Shown: positions 10,801-19,700 of the stretch, piece after piece
Numbering within the stretch: the first letter of the stretch is position 1
Layout: each line of letters begins with the position of its first letter
Assembly (NCBI RefSeq): GCF_023016805.1
Contig: NZ_JALKCH010000005.1
Location: forward strand, 310,001 to 374,000
Length of the DNA stretch: 64,000 bases
Direction: 5' to 3'
Source: Ancylobacter crimeensis
GTDB lineage: Bacteria; Pseudomonadota; Alphaproteobacteria; Rhizobiales; Xanthobacteraceae
Position numbers and translations under genes: made by a program
The notes under the pieces: generated by a model
The model's database searches: none
Told to the model about the DNA's origin: nothing
What the model saw: the letters and a program-made list of their open reading frames with translations, nothing else

Positions 10801-11956
10801 TGCCGTTGGTCGCGCCGTTCACCGTGGCGCTGTTCGAGGCCACCTCGCTGCTGCCGCCGGTGCCGAGCACGCCGAGCGCGGTGGCCGAGATGCCGTTGCC
10901 GCCGCTGCCGGTGACGATGCCGCGAGTGACGGTCACGGCCGCGCTACCCCCGCTCGCCACGATGCCGTTGGCGGAGCCGGTGACGGAGCTGTCCTGCGTG
11001 CTGACGGAGGCGGTGCCGAGCGAGGTCGCGCTGATGGCGTTGCCGCCATTGCCGTTGATGTTGCCCCAGGTGGTGCTGACGCTGGCGCCCGCGGAGCCGT
11101 AGACATCGATGCCGTCCTGGGCGCCGGTGACGTTGGTGTTGTTGGTGGTGACGCTGGCGGTGCCGAGCAGGCTGGTGGCGCGAATGCCGTCGCCGCCGGT
11201 GCCGCTGACGTTGCCATTGGTGAGATCGACGCCGACGGTGAGACCGCTGACGTCGATGCCGTCCTGGCTGCCCGTGATCATGCCGCCATGGACGGTGACG
11301 GTGGCGGTGCCGAGCGCCGCGGCATGAACGCCGTCGCCGCCATTGGCGAGGATGGTATTGTTCGTGAGGTCGACGGCGACGTTGCGGCCCGTGACGTCGA
11401 TGCCGTCCCCGCTGCTGATGAAGACCGTGCCGCTGCTGGTCATCTGCACGGTGCCGAGCGCCGTTCCGCCGACATGGACGGCGTCGCCGGCGGCGATGAT
11501 CGAACCGCCGGTGATATCGATGGTGGCGTTATTGCCCACCGTCATGTTCAGGCCGGTGCCGTCTGCCGCGTTGAGGGTGCCGTTCGTCGCGGTGTAGGTG
11601 CCGTTGAGGCCCGTGATGTCGAGCGCGTTGAGCGAACCGGAACCGGAGGCGGTGTTCTGGACGGCGCCGTTATTGGTGACCGACGCCGTGCCGAGGCTGG
11701 TGACGCCGAGGCCGCGGCCGGTCACCGTGACCCCGCTGCTGATGGTGGCCGGCGGGCTGAGGCAGTTGCGCGAGGCCGCGTTGGTCGTGGTGTTGCTCGT
11801 GTAGTTGCACGCCGCCTCGGCGCCGGTGGAGGCGAAGAGCAGCGCGGCCGAGAGCGTGGTGGCGATGGCGGTGGAGGAGAGCAGGCCGGCGCGGCGGGTA
11901 CCGGTTGCGATGGTGCGGCTGCGCGCGATCGATGCACGCCTGGTATTGTTCGTCAT
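4802..11956 (-). CDS. Giant autotransporter (type Va) with beta-helix passenger
   Basis: A 2384-residue cell-surface protein. It has an extended signal peptide of about 48 residues (basic N-region, cleavage near STGAEA). The passenger is rich in Gly, Thr, Val, Asn and Asp. The C-terminal barrel spans about residues 2105-2384, from VWAKAVGSWMSR to the terminal VRYQW, ending in an aromatic residue as outer-membrane barrels do. The middle of the passenger (roughly residues 750-1500) consists of ~25-27-residue repeats around IGDGN, which should stack as a beta-helix. There is no visible protease or lipase motif, so adhesion or biofilm is likely but inferred. ATG 11956 follows a G-rich stretch; ATG 11971 is an alternative. 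The gene stands alone, with a terminator after it. Confidence 0.9.
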   Translation of the reverse strand: MTNNTRRASIARSRTIATGTRRAGLLSSTAIATTLSAALLFASTGAEAACNYTSNTTTNAASRNCLSPPATISSGVTVTGRGLGVTSLGTASVTNNGAVQNTASGSGSLNALDITGLNGTYTATNGTLNAADGTGLNMTVGNNATIDITGGSIIAAGDAVHVGGTALGTVQMTSSGTVFISSGDGIDVTGRNVAVDLTNNTILANGGDGVHAAALGTATVTVHGGMITGSQDGIDVSGLTVGVDLTNGNVSGTGGDGIRATSLLGTASVTTNNTNVTGAQDGIDVYGSAGASVSTTWGNINGNGGNAISATSLGTASVSTQDSSVTGSANGIVASGGSAAVTVTRGIVTGSGGNGISATALGVLGTGGSSEVASNSATVNGATNGIQSIAAGIDTTASSTVTANGGSVTGVTGSGISAIAVGGNVLGSGTGASVTVDNLATVSGGSAGILAVGASVEGNPADFDPNDPSTWALGDGATSVSVTSGPASDTLGGKSSVTSTAGSGIIALAIGNGGNQVDVDTTEADVRGEAGFGVLAGSIDNAGLGGTVNITTGDVYGTQGGVLGFNTNGDTTVSTTGTVQVASGGLIGIGAVAMNNGNASVDFDGVIDPPLIGAGSLAIGTGTASTTTSGSIDADLIGAIAVNIGDGHASVDNSAAITSSSGAFPLLGVGAVKIGDHNTNGPADVYVNNEGTVTGYAVGVLGLADGAANDVEVHNSAVISDSLVGVAGVAIGDAGVDGSTIVVDNSGAIDGTQIGVLGLSYGNDYDVRVSNTGAIFADALGVGGVVIGDGAELNVGNTAAIDAEFVGMLGLAVGDNNEMQVGTSGAIDAGLLGMGGIAIGDNNGVGMTVDGNVTADIAGVVGAVIGDNGSVDIESHGANVEAGVLGIGALVVGDNSEAVIDAYGDVTSNGFGIVSLGVGDGNTVIAHGHATTNGDLLGVGGLSIGDNGQVDVTAEVANAANGVGVFGGALGTVGNGVDIKTGDVTGRYAGVVGVVTGDNSGLGIETYGTVTSSDGVGVLAILQGSASGTGIYAHDDISGRYLGVGALTIGSGDTLNVTTEGAVTSSDGIGVAGALIGDGNTANIITDGAVTGYYLGAGVLAVGDGNQVSLYGHDSETATNGAAAAGVAIGDGNTLNVGIRVADGTVLGIGALAVGDGNQINLTSDVSATGSDGIGILGGVIGDGNRLRMQSSGTVDGRYLGAGALAIGDGNTVELNTYGQVTATEGPGVAALGVGDGNSLTVRTAGVNAVYLGVGAINIGDASAIDVTTGGPVTVSDGVGVVGAALGAGGSSVNVTTNDTVTAQYLGVGGIATGDSNMVSVATNGAVTASDGPGVIGAAIGSTGNTVSVATNAGVTAQGLGVGGIVTGDNSSVTVTTQDVTAADGVGVLGLGTGNTVGVNVTTNGAITAEGLGVGGFVTGDGATVSVTSNGPVTATGGTGIVGAALGTGGTVTVLSNGAVSATQDGVLGLNSDGDATVTSNGPVTVASGGTFGVYAYAAGTGNATTTITGDVTAPVIGGGAFSNGSGNATLTATSSIQSDQIGLFAGNVGTGTVSITQSGPVTAGIVGVEAQKSGDGNVTVASSGPITAGAAGIEVTSGGGTGDVSVTALSDIAANTGILVSTDSQIGTVAVSSAGTITAGTTGIAVTRTVGSGATTVATGAGSVIGAGDTGILVNSASGDVAVTTGTGSTVAAANDAVNVTSAGAATVTVTSGTTLLGDGDNSGTGSAVRVAGSATASVTIASGAQVRGSGQDLADSVISVASTDGASIAIGSGVLIAPNSYDGSPASLVTAAGQYAIAASGGGTSVVNEGTVIGRVNLSAGNDSFANLSSNTWIVTGANDFGTGTDTLSNPGRIVTALQGGIAETTGFLSLESFVNGDPSGSGAGFLTMIDEVPGQLAFNAVRDTTYVSGTFSGVGNSRLGVDAFVAGPGSTADVLVVGGLDASGNPISGTTVSGHTSLVINDVNAGAGAYNTQGILVVSVENGSIAPNSFSIDPSSSHYDSRFGGVIDKGLFIYNLASFATSTGGVGEFLVSAPDQEAYELPTFITGAQTIWHETADIWLNRQADLRSYFLNPQPTTTTTIVTKEHGLVTKAVPSATPDVTPGVWAKAVGSWMSRDSHASYSAYGNSYGYDTSYNQDTYGFIAGADFGRTTDNDTWILGVMGGYVTSSLDFKSSRTSGDYSGGTVGVYATYIKDGFFVDGLLKADILSLDYNAPSLGGFGYTGGKSDVTSLGVTIDTGYRMNWTENLFIEPVATFSYVNTRIDDLDGIAGSNVLFKDGDSVLGSIGARIGGRLFETESYYVEASATGRLWYEFAGDNTVTIDTLGSPFTVADNFDGAYGEIGGSLNWFAKTSGWNGFLNANVKFNGDFTSGTALAGVRYQW
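7450..9750 (-). repeat. Coding repeats of the autotransporter passenger (alternating ~26/27-residue rungs)
   Basis: The translated repeats share a core of the form GVGALxIGDGN followed by a short strand and a turn. The turns alternate between a V-T-x-S-D-G type and a V-T-x-Y-Y-L type, so the true period is a pair of about 53 residues. Counted units run 27, 26, 27, 25, 27, 26, 27, 25, 27, 27 residues. In DNA this shows as recurrent GTTGCCGTCGCCGA-like blocks on the plus strand. Confidence 0.8.
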
Positions 11957-12467
11957 AGTCCCCCCATGCATCCCGGCTACGCGGCCTTGACGCTTTTCAT
12001 TCGGCCGACCCTCCTGGACATGCGACCAAAAAGGCTCCAGTGCGGAACGGTAACAAGCGATTCGCCGCTTCACAACGCCTGCCAGCGGCGGCGGAGGGCC
12101 TCTGTGTCGGGATGTGGCGGGGGTGTGTCGCGATTGTCACGTTTTCGACGTGAATTGCACGAAAAGCCGGCGCATCTGTCGCTCCAGCTTTATAAGTCTC
12201 TGTATATATAAACATTTAGGAGATAGGGGCGAGGCCCCGCGCACCGGGAATTCAAGCGCGGCATGCCCGCGGCGCAGGCGGCTGGGCACCGTCGCGTGGA
12301 TGCTGAGACGAACGCAGCCAGAAAAGTCCAAAATCGATCCAGATGGATTCGATCCCGGCCGACATCACCTAACCTGCCGTGAATCTCGAAATAAATCACC
12401 TGCCTTTTTTTGCGGCAAATGATCACAAATAAGTAGATTGACGTAAGGTAAAATAAATGCCGCCGCT
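11957..12467. other. Intergenic region upstream of the autotransporter
   Basis: No gene with credible coding character is visible. Two AT-rich islands stand out, at about 12190-12225 and 12385-12460. The first includes a minus-strand TTATAA that could be a -10 for the autotransporter, but no good -35 accompanies it. A short hairpin GGGGC-GAG-GCCCC lies at about 12227-12239. No terminator with a T-run was found after the monooxygenase gene. Confidence 0.4.
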
Positions 12468-13667
12468 CTAACGCGAACGGATGTGCTCCGGGCGGAAGCC
12501 GAGGCCCACCAGCCGGCCGGCGAGATGGGCGAGGATCGGCCAGCGCGCGATGGAGCGTAGGAATGCCGGCGGCCCGTCGCGCCGTGTGGCGTGCGCATCC
12601 GCGCTGCGCCTGCGCCCGCGCATCATCCGCTGCAGCTTCTGCGTCGCCCGCGTCGGGAGCAGCCGGCGCGCTTCCACCGCGGCGAGGTCCGCATCGCTCG
12701 GGGCTCCCGCGCGCAGCGGGGCGGCGAGGATGTTGGCGGCGGCGACCGCGTCCTGGATGGCGAGGTTCACCCCGAAGCCCCCGATCGGCGACATCGCATG
12801 GGCGGCGTCGCCGATGCACAGCAGTCCCGGCCGCCACCAGCGCTCCAGCCGGTCGATGCGCACGGTGAGCAGATGGACGTCCTCAAAGGAACGTACCTCC
12901 TCCATCCGCTCCGCCGGCAGCGGCGAGACGGCGGCAATCGCAGCGCGGAAGGCGTCGATGCCGCGGGCGCGGATGGCGGCAAAGGTGTCCTTGCGGACCA
13001 CATAGCCGCATTGCCAGGTGCTGCCGCGGTCCACCATCACGAAGCCCTGTCGCGGGCCGCCATGGCCCATGGTGTAGGGCGGGTCGTCGGGCTGGTGCGA
13101 GAGCTTCATCCAGAGCACTTCGCTCGGCTCGCCGAAGCTCCGGATCGCAAGCCCGGCCTTCTCACGCACCACCGAGTTGCGCCCGTCCGCGCCCAGGACG
13201 AGACGCGCGCGCAGCGCCATGGGGCCGTCCGGCGTGACGGTGTGGAGGCCCGTGATGCGGCCGTCCTCCTCGATCAGGTCCGTCACGCCCGCTTGCATCA
13301 GCAGCCGGAAGTTGGGGTAGCGTGCCGCTTCCTGCGCCAGAAAAGCCAGGAAGTCCCATTGCGGCATGAAGGCAATGAAGCGGCATCGGGTCGGCAAGCG
13401 CGAGAAATCGGCGATGGTGACGTCCCGCCCGCCGATCTCGGCGTGCAGCCGGGGCGCTTCGGTGTGCGGCAGGGCGAGCAGGCCGTCGAGCAGTCCGAGC
13501 TCGTGCATCACCTCCAGCGTCGAGGGATGGATGGTGTCGCCGCGGAAGTCGCGCAGGAAGTCGCCATGCTTCTCCAGCACGGTGACGGCGATCCCGGCTC
13601 GCGCGAGCAGCAGCCCCAGCAACAGCCCGGCCGGCCCGGCGCCGACGATGGCGCAGCCGGTCTCCAT
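12468..13667 (-). CDS. FAD-dependent monooxygenase (UbiH/PHBH fold)
   Basis: A flavoprotein hydroxylase of about 399 residues. It shows the three family fingerprints: an N-terminal GAGPAGLLLGLLLARAG, a central GADGRNS, and a C-terminal CIGDAAHAMSPIGGFG. The substrate is unknown. ATG 13667 has no ribosome site. A TTG at 13694, with GGGAGG 9 nt upstream overlapping the stop of the ABC gene, is a serious alternative that would add 9 residues. It follows the ABC transporter gene by about 30 nt and the siderophore-interacting reductase before that, so the three probably form one transcript. A role in siderophore modification or breakdown is possible but is context only. Confidence 0.85.
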   Translation of the reverse strand: METGCAIVGAGPAGLLLGLLLARAGIAVTVLEKHGDFLRDFRGDTIHPSTLEVMHELGLLDGLLALPHTEAPRLHAEIGGRDVTIADFSRLPTRCRFIAFMPQWDFLAFLAQEAARYPNFRLLMQAGVTDLIEEDGRITGLHTVTPDGPMALRARLVLGADGRNSVVREKAGLAIRSFGEPSEVLWMKLSHQPDDPPYTMGHGGPRQGFVMVDRGSTWQCGYVVRKDTFAAIRARGIDAFRAAIAAVSPLPAERMEEVRSFEDVHLLTVRIDRLERWWRPGLLCIGDAAHAMSPIGGFGVNLAIQDAVAAANILAAPLRAGAPSDADLAAVEARRLLPTRATQKLQRMMRGRRRSADAHATRRDGPPAFLRSIARWPILAHLAGRLVGLGFRPEHIRSR

Positions 13668-13699
13668 GCATCGCGGGGCTGAGGGCTCGCTCAACGCCG

Positions 13700-15466
13700 T
13701 CAGCCTCCCTGCGACAGCGCCGCGGCGGCGCCGGCCGGTTCGCCTTGCACCGGGCCGCCGAACTGGGCGGCGTGCAGCCGGGCATAGATGCCGCCGCGCG
13801 CCACGAGGTCGGCATGGGCGCCTTCCTCGACGATGCCCTTGGGCGTCACCACCGCGATGCGATCGGCGTCGCGGATGGTGGCCAGGCGGTGGGCGATGAT
13901 GAGGGTGGTACGCCCGCGCGCCAGCTCGTCCAGCGAGGCCTGGATCTCGCGCTCGGTGTGGGTGTCGAGCGCCGAGGTCGCCTCGTCGAGAATGAGGATC
14001 GGCGGATCCTTGAGGAAGATGCGGGAGATGGCGAGCCGCTGCTTCTGCCCGCCCGACAGCTTCACCCCGCGCTCGCCGACAACGGTGTCGAGCCCCTCCG
14101 GCAGTTCGGCGATCAGCCCGTCCAGCCTTGCGCGGCGGGCCGCCTCGAAGATCTCGGCCTCGCTGGCGTTCAGTCGTCCGTAGGCGATGTTCTCGCGGAT
14201 CGTGCCGCCGAACAGGAACACGTCCTGCTGCACGATGCCGATATTGCGCCGCAGCGACGCCAGCGTCATGTCGCGGATGTCGAGGCCATCGATGGAGATG
14301 CGGCCGGCGTCGATCTCGTAGAAGCGCGGCAGCAGCGAGAGCAGCGTGGTCTTGCCCGCGCCCGAGGGGCCGACGAAGGCCACCGTCTCGCCCGCCTTGA
14401 TGGAGAGGTCGATGCCGGAGAGCACCGGCCGCTCCGGCGTGTAGCCGAAGCGTACGCCCTCGAAGCGGATGTCGCCCTTGAGGTGCCCGACGGCACGCGA
14501 GCCGGGCCGGTCGGCGATGTCCGGCTCGGTTGCAAGCAGCTCCTGATAGCGGCGGAAGCCGGCAATGCCCTTGGGGTAGGTCTCCATCACCGCCGCGATC
14601 TTGTCGAGCGGGCGGTAGAACACCGCCACCAGCAGCAGGAAGCTGACGAAGCCGCCGATGGACAGGGTGCCCTGCACCACGAACCAGGCGCCCGCCAGCA
14701 TCACCGCGAGCTGCACGAGGCGCATCGCCATGTAGTTCAACGCCTGGCTGGCGGCCATGATCTTGTAGGCGTCGAGCTTGGTGTCGCGGTAGCGGGCATT
14801 GTCGCCCGCGAACAGCCGGCGCTCGTGGTCCTCGTTGCCGAAGGCCTGCACGACGCGGATGCCGCCGATATTCTCCTCCAGCCGCACATTGAAGGCGCCG
14901 ATCCGGCCGAACTGGCTCTGCCAGTTGCGCGTCATGCGCCCGCCATAGCGGGTCACGACCAGCGCGGTCAGCGGCACGATGAGCGCGGTGAGGAAGGCGA
15001 GCGGGGGATGCACCCACATCATCAGCAGGAAGGCGCCGATAAAGGTCATCACCGCGATGAACAGGTCCTCCGGCCCGTGATGGGCGATCTCGCCGATCTC
15101 CTCCAGATCCTTGGTGACGCGGGCGAGCAGGTGGCCGGTCTTGTAGTTGTCGTAGAAGCGGAAGGAGAGCTTCTGCAGATGCTCGAACGCCCGCTCGCGC
15201 ATCTCGGTCTCGATGTTGATGCCGAGCACGTGGCCCCAATAGGTCACGATCGCCATCAGCCCGCTGTTCAGCACATAGACCGCGAGCAGGCCCAGCGCCG
15301 CGAGGATGACGAGCTGCAGGTCGCCGCGCGGCAGCAGGAGATCGACGAAGGCCTTCATGGCCATCGGAAAGCCGAGTTCCAGCACGCCGGACAGCACGGC
15401 GCAGCCGAAATCGATCAGGAACAGCCGGCGGTGGGGCCGGTAATAGGAGAAGAAGGCCTTCAGCAT
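13700..15466 (-). CDS. ABC transporter, fused membrane and ATPase domains (exporter type)
   Basis: A 588-residue half-transporter. Residues 1-~330 form a six-helix type I exporter membrane domain. The C-terminal ATPase has Walker A GPSGAGKTT, signature LSGGQKQR, Walker B ILILDEATSALD and the H-loop IIAHR. The MsbA-like architecture works as a dimer in the inner membrane. ATG 15466 has GGAG 8 nt upstream. It sits 58 nt behind a siderophore-interacting reductase gene. Exporter-fold transporters beside such reductases can also import ferric siderophores (the IrtAB precedent in mycobacteria), so transport direction is open. IrtAB is a heterodimer and only one subunit is seen here. Confidence 0.9.
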   Translation of the reverse strand: MLKAFFSYYRPHRRLFLIDFGCAVLSGVLELGFPMAMKAFVDLLLPRGDLQLVILAALGLLAVYVLNSGLMAIVTYWGHVLGINIETEMRERAFEHLQKLSFRFYDNYKTGHLLARVTKDLEEIGEIAHHGPEDLFIAVMTFIGAFLLMMWVHPPLAFLTALIVPLTALVVTRYGGRMTRNWQSQFGRIGAFNVRLEENIGGIRVVQAFGNEDHERRLFAGDNARYRDTKLDAYKIMAASQALNYMAMRLVQLAVMLAGAWFVVQGTLSIGGFVSFLLLVAVFYRPLDKIAAVMETYPKGIAGFRRYQELLATEPDIADRPGSRAVGHLKGDIRFEGVRFGYTPERPVLSGIDLSIKAGETVAFVGPSGAGKTTLLSLLPRFYEIDAGRISIDGLDIRDMTLASLRRNIGIVQQDVFLFGGTIRENIAYGRLNASEAEIFEAARRARLDGLIAELPEGLDTVVGERGVKLSGGQKQRLAISRIFLKDPPILILDEATSALDTHTEREIQASLDELARGRTTLIIAHRLATIRDADRIAVVTPKGIVEEGAHADLVARGGIYARLHAAQFGGPVQGEPAGAAAALSQGG

Positions 15467-15524
15467 GCGCCGCGCTCCGACGCTGCGTCCGGTCCGAAAC
15501 CCTGTGTCACGCCCGTCAATCCCG

Positions 15525-16637
15525 TCATCCGTCACGTTCCGGCCCGGCGTCGCCGCAGACGCCACGCCGCCAATAGGCGGCGACCTCGGCCGCGCGCCCG
15601 CTCATGCCCCGCTCCCGGCGCAGGAAGTGGCGAATGGCCCGCGCCGCGCCCTGCTCGCAGCCGACCATCGCGTGCCCACATCCGTGCGCCGGCCATTCCA
15701 TGGCCCTTAGCGCGCGTTCCAGCAAGTCCGTCGTGCCGGCCGGGGCGCCGTCGCGCGTCAGCCATGCAATGCGCGAGGAGGCGGCTGCGGCAATCTCCTG
15801 CCGCTCGGCATCGTCCGCCACCTCGATGAAGACGAAGGCGGGCGTGCCGGCGGGGAGCGTCTCCAGCGTGCGGGCGATGGCCGGGAGCGCGGTCTCGTCG
15901 CCGGCGAGCAGATACCAGTCGGCCTCCGGCAGGTCGGTCCCGCCGGGCCCCATCAGCCCCACCGGATCGCCGGGCCGGGCGTTCAGCGCGAAATGCGCGC
16001 CGGGCGCGGGTCGAGCCGGGCCGTCCTCCTCATGCAGCACCATGTCGATATCGAGGGTGCCGGCGGCCGGGTCGATCCGGCGCAGCGTGTAGACGCGGCT
16101 CGCCAGCGTGTCCGCGCCGGCCGGCCAGAGCGTGCGCCCGTCCGGCGCGGCCTGCGGCCAGACCGGCGCGCGTCCGGCTTGCGGCAGAAGCAGGCGGGCA
16201 TGGATGCCGGTGCCGCCGGTGAAATGGGCGGCGTCGCCGGCGAGCCGCACCCGGCGCATGCGCGGGGTCAGAGGGTACACATCCGCGACCGTCATCACCC
16301 GGAAGAAGGGAATGCCCGCCGCGCCGTCCCCGCTCCAGTGAAGGGAAGGCAGGGCGTCGCCGGCAAGGCTCGCAAGCTGCTCGGCCAGCGCGTTGCGCAC
16401 CACATAGAGCCGGGTGGAATCGGCGGCTTCGACGAGAAGATCGAGCCGCCCCGCTCCGGCCCGCAGCTCGGCGCGACCGAAGGGGCTCTCGAACGCGGTC
16501 GCGGAGGGGGTGCGGGCGAGGGTGCCGTGCTCGGCGAGCCGCGCGCACAGCGCCTCGATCATGGCCTCAGGGTCGGCCAGCGGCAGGCGGGCCTGCGTCC
16601 TCAGCGGAGCTTCGTTGCGCGGAAGCGTTTCGGTCAT
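15525..16637 (-). CDS. Siderophore-interacting protein (ferric reductase) with N-terminal DUF2218
   Basis: A 370-residue predicted cytoplasmic flavin reductase that would release iron from imported siderophores. The N-terminal ~100 residues match DUF2218 (FESPFGRAELRAGAGRLDLL region). Next comes a ferredoxin-reductase-like FAD domain, including the flavin motif RVYTLRRIDP. The C-terminal SIP nucleotide-binding half contains WYLLAGDETALPAIARTLE. ATG 16637 has GGGAG 8 nt upstream. It is the first gene of a leftward set with an ABC exporter-type transporter and a flavin monooxygenase. No iron box was recognised in the 115 nt before it. Confidence 0.9.
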   Translation of the reverse strand: MTETLPRNEAPLRTQARLPLADPEAMIEALCARLAEHGTLARTPSATAFESPFGRAELRAGAGRLDLLVEAADSTRLYVVRNALAEQLASLAGDALPSLHWSGDGAAGIPFFRVMTVADVYPLTPRMRRVRLAGDAAHFTGGTGIHARLLLPQAGRAPVWPQAAPDGRTLWPAGADTLASRVYTLRRIDPAAGTLDIDMVLHEEDGPARPAPGAHFALNARPGDPVGLMGPGGTDLPEADWYLLAGDETALPAIARTLETLPAGTPAFVFIEVADDAERQEIAAAASSRIAWLTRDGAPAGTTDLLERALRAMEWPAHGCGHAMVGCEQGAARAIRHFLRRERGMSGRAAEVAAYWRRGVCGDAGPERDG

Positions 16638-16752
16638 CGGCCGTCTCCCGCCGCGCCAGCATAGCGCCGACGCGGCGGAGGTAGGCCAATCGTCTCCTTG
16701 GCGCAATCGCGAGAGCGCTCGATTGGAAGTGGTCGAGGCTGCGATGCGCCGC

Positions 16753-19700
16753 TCACTCCGCCGGAAGCGGCGCGCTGGCGGTGGTGGCCGGACGGCGGTT
16801 GAACCAGGCCTGGACGCGCGCCAGATAGAGATAGACCACCGGCGTCGTGTAGAGCGTGAGCACCTGGCTCAGGGCGAGGCCGCCGACCATGGCGTAGCCG
16901 AGCGGCTGGCGCAGCTCCGAGCCCGTGCCGTGGCCGAGCATCAAGGGCACGCCGCCGAGCAGAGCCGCCAGGGTGGTCATCAGGATCGGGCGGAAGCGCA
17001 GCCGGCAGGCCTCGGTAATGGCGGTCTCCGCGTCGAGCCCCCGCTCGCGCTCGCCGGCAATGGCGAAATCCACCAGCATGATGCCGTTCTTCTTCACGAT
17101 GCCGATGAGCAGGATGATGCCGATGATGCCGATCACCGACAGGTCGAACCCGCCGCCCCACAGCGCCAGCAGCGCGCCGATGCCGGCCGAGGGCAAGGTC
17201 GAGAGGATGGTGAGGGGGTGGATGTAGCTCTCATAGAGCACGCCGAGGATGATGTAGACCGCGAACAGCGCCGCCGCGATCAGCGCCGGCTCGCTCGCCA
17301 GCGCGCTCTGGAACGCCTGTGCGTTGCCCTGGAAGCTGCCGGTGATCGTGTTCGGCATGCCGAGATCGGCCGCCGCCTTGTTGATGATCTCCACCGCCTG
17401 GCCCAGCGAGACGCCGGGCCGCAGGTTGAAGGAGAGCGTGATCGCCGGGAACTGGGCCTGGTGCTGCACCGAGAGCGGGCCCACAGCCTTGGCGTCGACG
17501 GAGACGAAGGTGGAGAGCGGGATCGCCGCGCCGGTGGTGGGCGACTTCACATAGATCTCGTCGAGCGTGCCGATGCGGCGCTGCAACTCCGGTGTCGCCT
17601 CGATGATGACGGAATAGGAATCGAGCTGGGTGAAATATTGCGCGGCCTGCTGCTGGCCGAAGGCGTCGTTCAGCGTGGCGTCGATCACCGCCGGCTGGAT
17701 GCCGAAGCGGGAGGCGTGGTCGCGGTCGATGGTGATCTTCACCTGAGGAGCGTTGCCCTGCTGGTCGGACGATATGTCGGCGAGATCCGGCTCGGCGCGC
17801 AACTTCGCCATGAGCTTCGGCGCCCATTCGTTCAGCTCGTCGAGATCGACGTCGGTGAGGGTGTACTGGTACTGCGCGCGCGAGACGCGGCCGCCGACCG
17901 TGATGTCCTGCGCCGGTTGCAGGAACACCGCGGCGCCGGGCACCTGCGCCAGCCGGGGCCGCAACCGCTCGATCACCTGCGTGGCCGAGGCATCGCGCTG
18001 GTCGCGCGGCTTCAGCGCGATGAAGAAGCGCCCGTTATTGGTGGTGGACGCGCCGCCGGAGCCGAGCATGGAGCCATAGGCCGCCACCGCCGGATCGGCG
18101 CCGATCACCGCGCCGAGCTGCTGCTGCAGCTTCTTCATCGCTTCCGGCGAGATGTCCTGCGCGGCTTCCGACAGGCCGGAGATGATGCCGATATCCTGCG
18201 TCGGGAAGAAGCCCTTCGGCACCACCACGAACAGCCAGCCGGTGAGCCCCATGGTGAGGAAGAACACGATCAGCGTGACGAGGCGGTGCCGCATGGCAAT
18301 CGCAAGGGTTGCCATGTAGCCGGCCAGCAATCCGTCGAAGCCGGCTTCGATGAAGCGGTAGAGACGGCCATGCTCATGGGAGGGCGCCTTCAGGAAGCGC
18401 GAGCACAGCATCGGGGTCAGGGTGAGCGACACCACCGCCGATACCGCGATGGCGGCGGTGACGGTGAGGGCGAATTCGCGGAACAGCCGACCGACGATGC
18501 CGCCCATCAGCAGAAGTGGAATGAACACCGCGACGAGCGAGATCGAGATCGACAGCACCGTGAAGCCGATCTCGCGCGCGCCCTTCATGGCGGCGGGGAA
18601 GGCGGCCTCGCCCTCTTCCATGTGGCGCACGATGTTCTCGACCACCACGATGGCGTCATCGACCACGAAGCCGACGGCGATGGTCAGTGCCATCAGCGAG
18701 AGATTGTCGAGGCTGAAGCCGAGCGCATACATCACCGCCGCGCTGCCGGCGAGCGAGAGCGGAACAACCACGGCGGGAATCAACGTCGCGCGCAGGTTGC
18801 GCAGAAACAACAGGATGACCAGCACGACCAGGCCGATGGTGAGGCCCAGGGTGAACTGCACGTCTTCCACCGAGGCGCGGATGGTGGTGGTGCGGTCGAG
18901 TACGGTATCGACGGTGATGCCGGCCGGCAGCACGGCGTCGAGCTGCGGCAATGCCTTCTTGATGGCGTCGACGGTGGCGATGACATTGGCGCCGGGCTGC
19001 TTGAACACCAGCAGCACGACCGCCTTCCGGCCGGTGCTCCAGGCGGCGATATTGACGTTTTCCGGCCCCTCGACCGCATGGCCGACATCGCGCACGCGGA
19101 TCGGTGCGCCGTTGCGATAGGCCAGGATCACGTCGTCATAAGCTTCCGGCGTGGTGATCTGGTCGTTGGCCGCGATGGTGAAGCTGCGCACCGCGCCGTT
19201 GATCGAGCCCTTCGCCGCCTGCGCGGTGGAGTTGGCGAGGGTGGTGCGCACGTCCTCGAAGGTGAGGCCGCTGGCGGCGAGGCGCGCCGGGTCGATCTGG
19301 ATGCGGATGGAGGGCTTCTGCTCGCCGGCGATCGACACCTGCGAGACGCCGTCGATCTGGGAGAGGCGCTGGGCCAGCACGTTGTCCGCCACGTCGTCCA
19401 CTGCCGTCATCGGCATGGTGTCGGAGCGGGCGGAGAGGATCATGATCGGGCTGTCGGCCGGATTGACCTTGCGGTAGCTGGGTGGCGAGGTGAGGTCGTC
19501 CGGCAACTGGCGCAGCGCGGCGGTGATGGCGGCCTGCACGTCCTGCGCGGCGGCGTCGATGTCGCGGTTGAGGTCGAACTGGATGGTGATGGAGGTCGAG
19601 CCCAGCGTGCTCGACGAGGTCATCTGCGTGATGCCGGCGATCTGGCCGAAGCGCCGTTCCAGCGGCGAGGCGACGGAGGCGGCCATCACGTCCGGGCTGG

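Noticed and set aside
4802-11956. RTX-type calcium toxin, suggested by repeated GDGN
   Set aside because: The repeats lack the RTX nonapeptide pattern, and the C-terminus is an autotransporter barrel, not a type I secretion signal.
6083-12211. A plus-strand open frame of about 2000 codons antisense to the autotransporter
   Set aside because: It mirrors the codon bias of the real gene on the other strand. The translation is an Ala/Gly/Asp/His-biased shadow without domains, signal peptide or ribosome site.
12468-15239. A single 923-codon minus-strand protein joining the monooxygenase to an upstream segment
   Set aside because: The upstream part is the wrong frame of the ABC transporter gene. 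The monooxygenase starts at about 13667-13694, next to a good ribosome site.
13700-15466. Assigning the ABC transporter as the lipid A flippase MsbA
   Set aside because: The architecture is shared by many exporters, and the neighbours point to iron or siderophore handling. A specific substrate is not supported.
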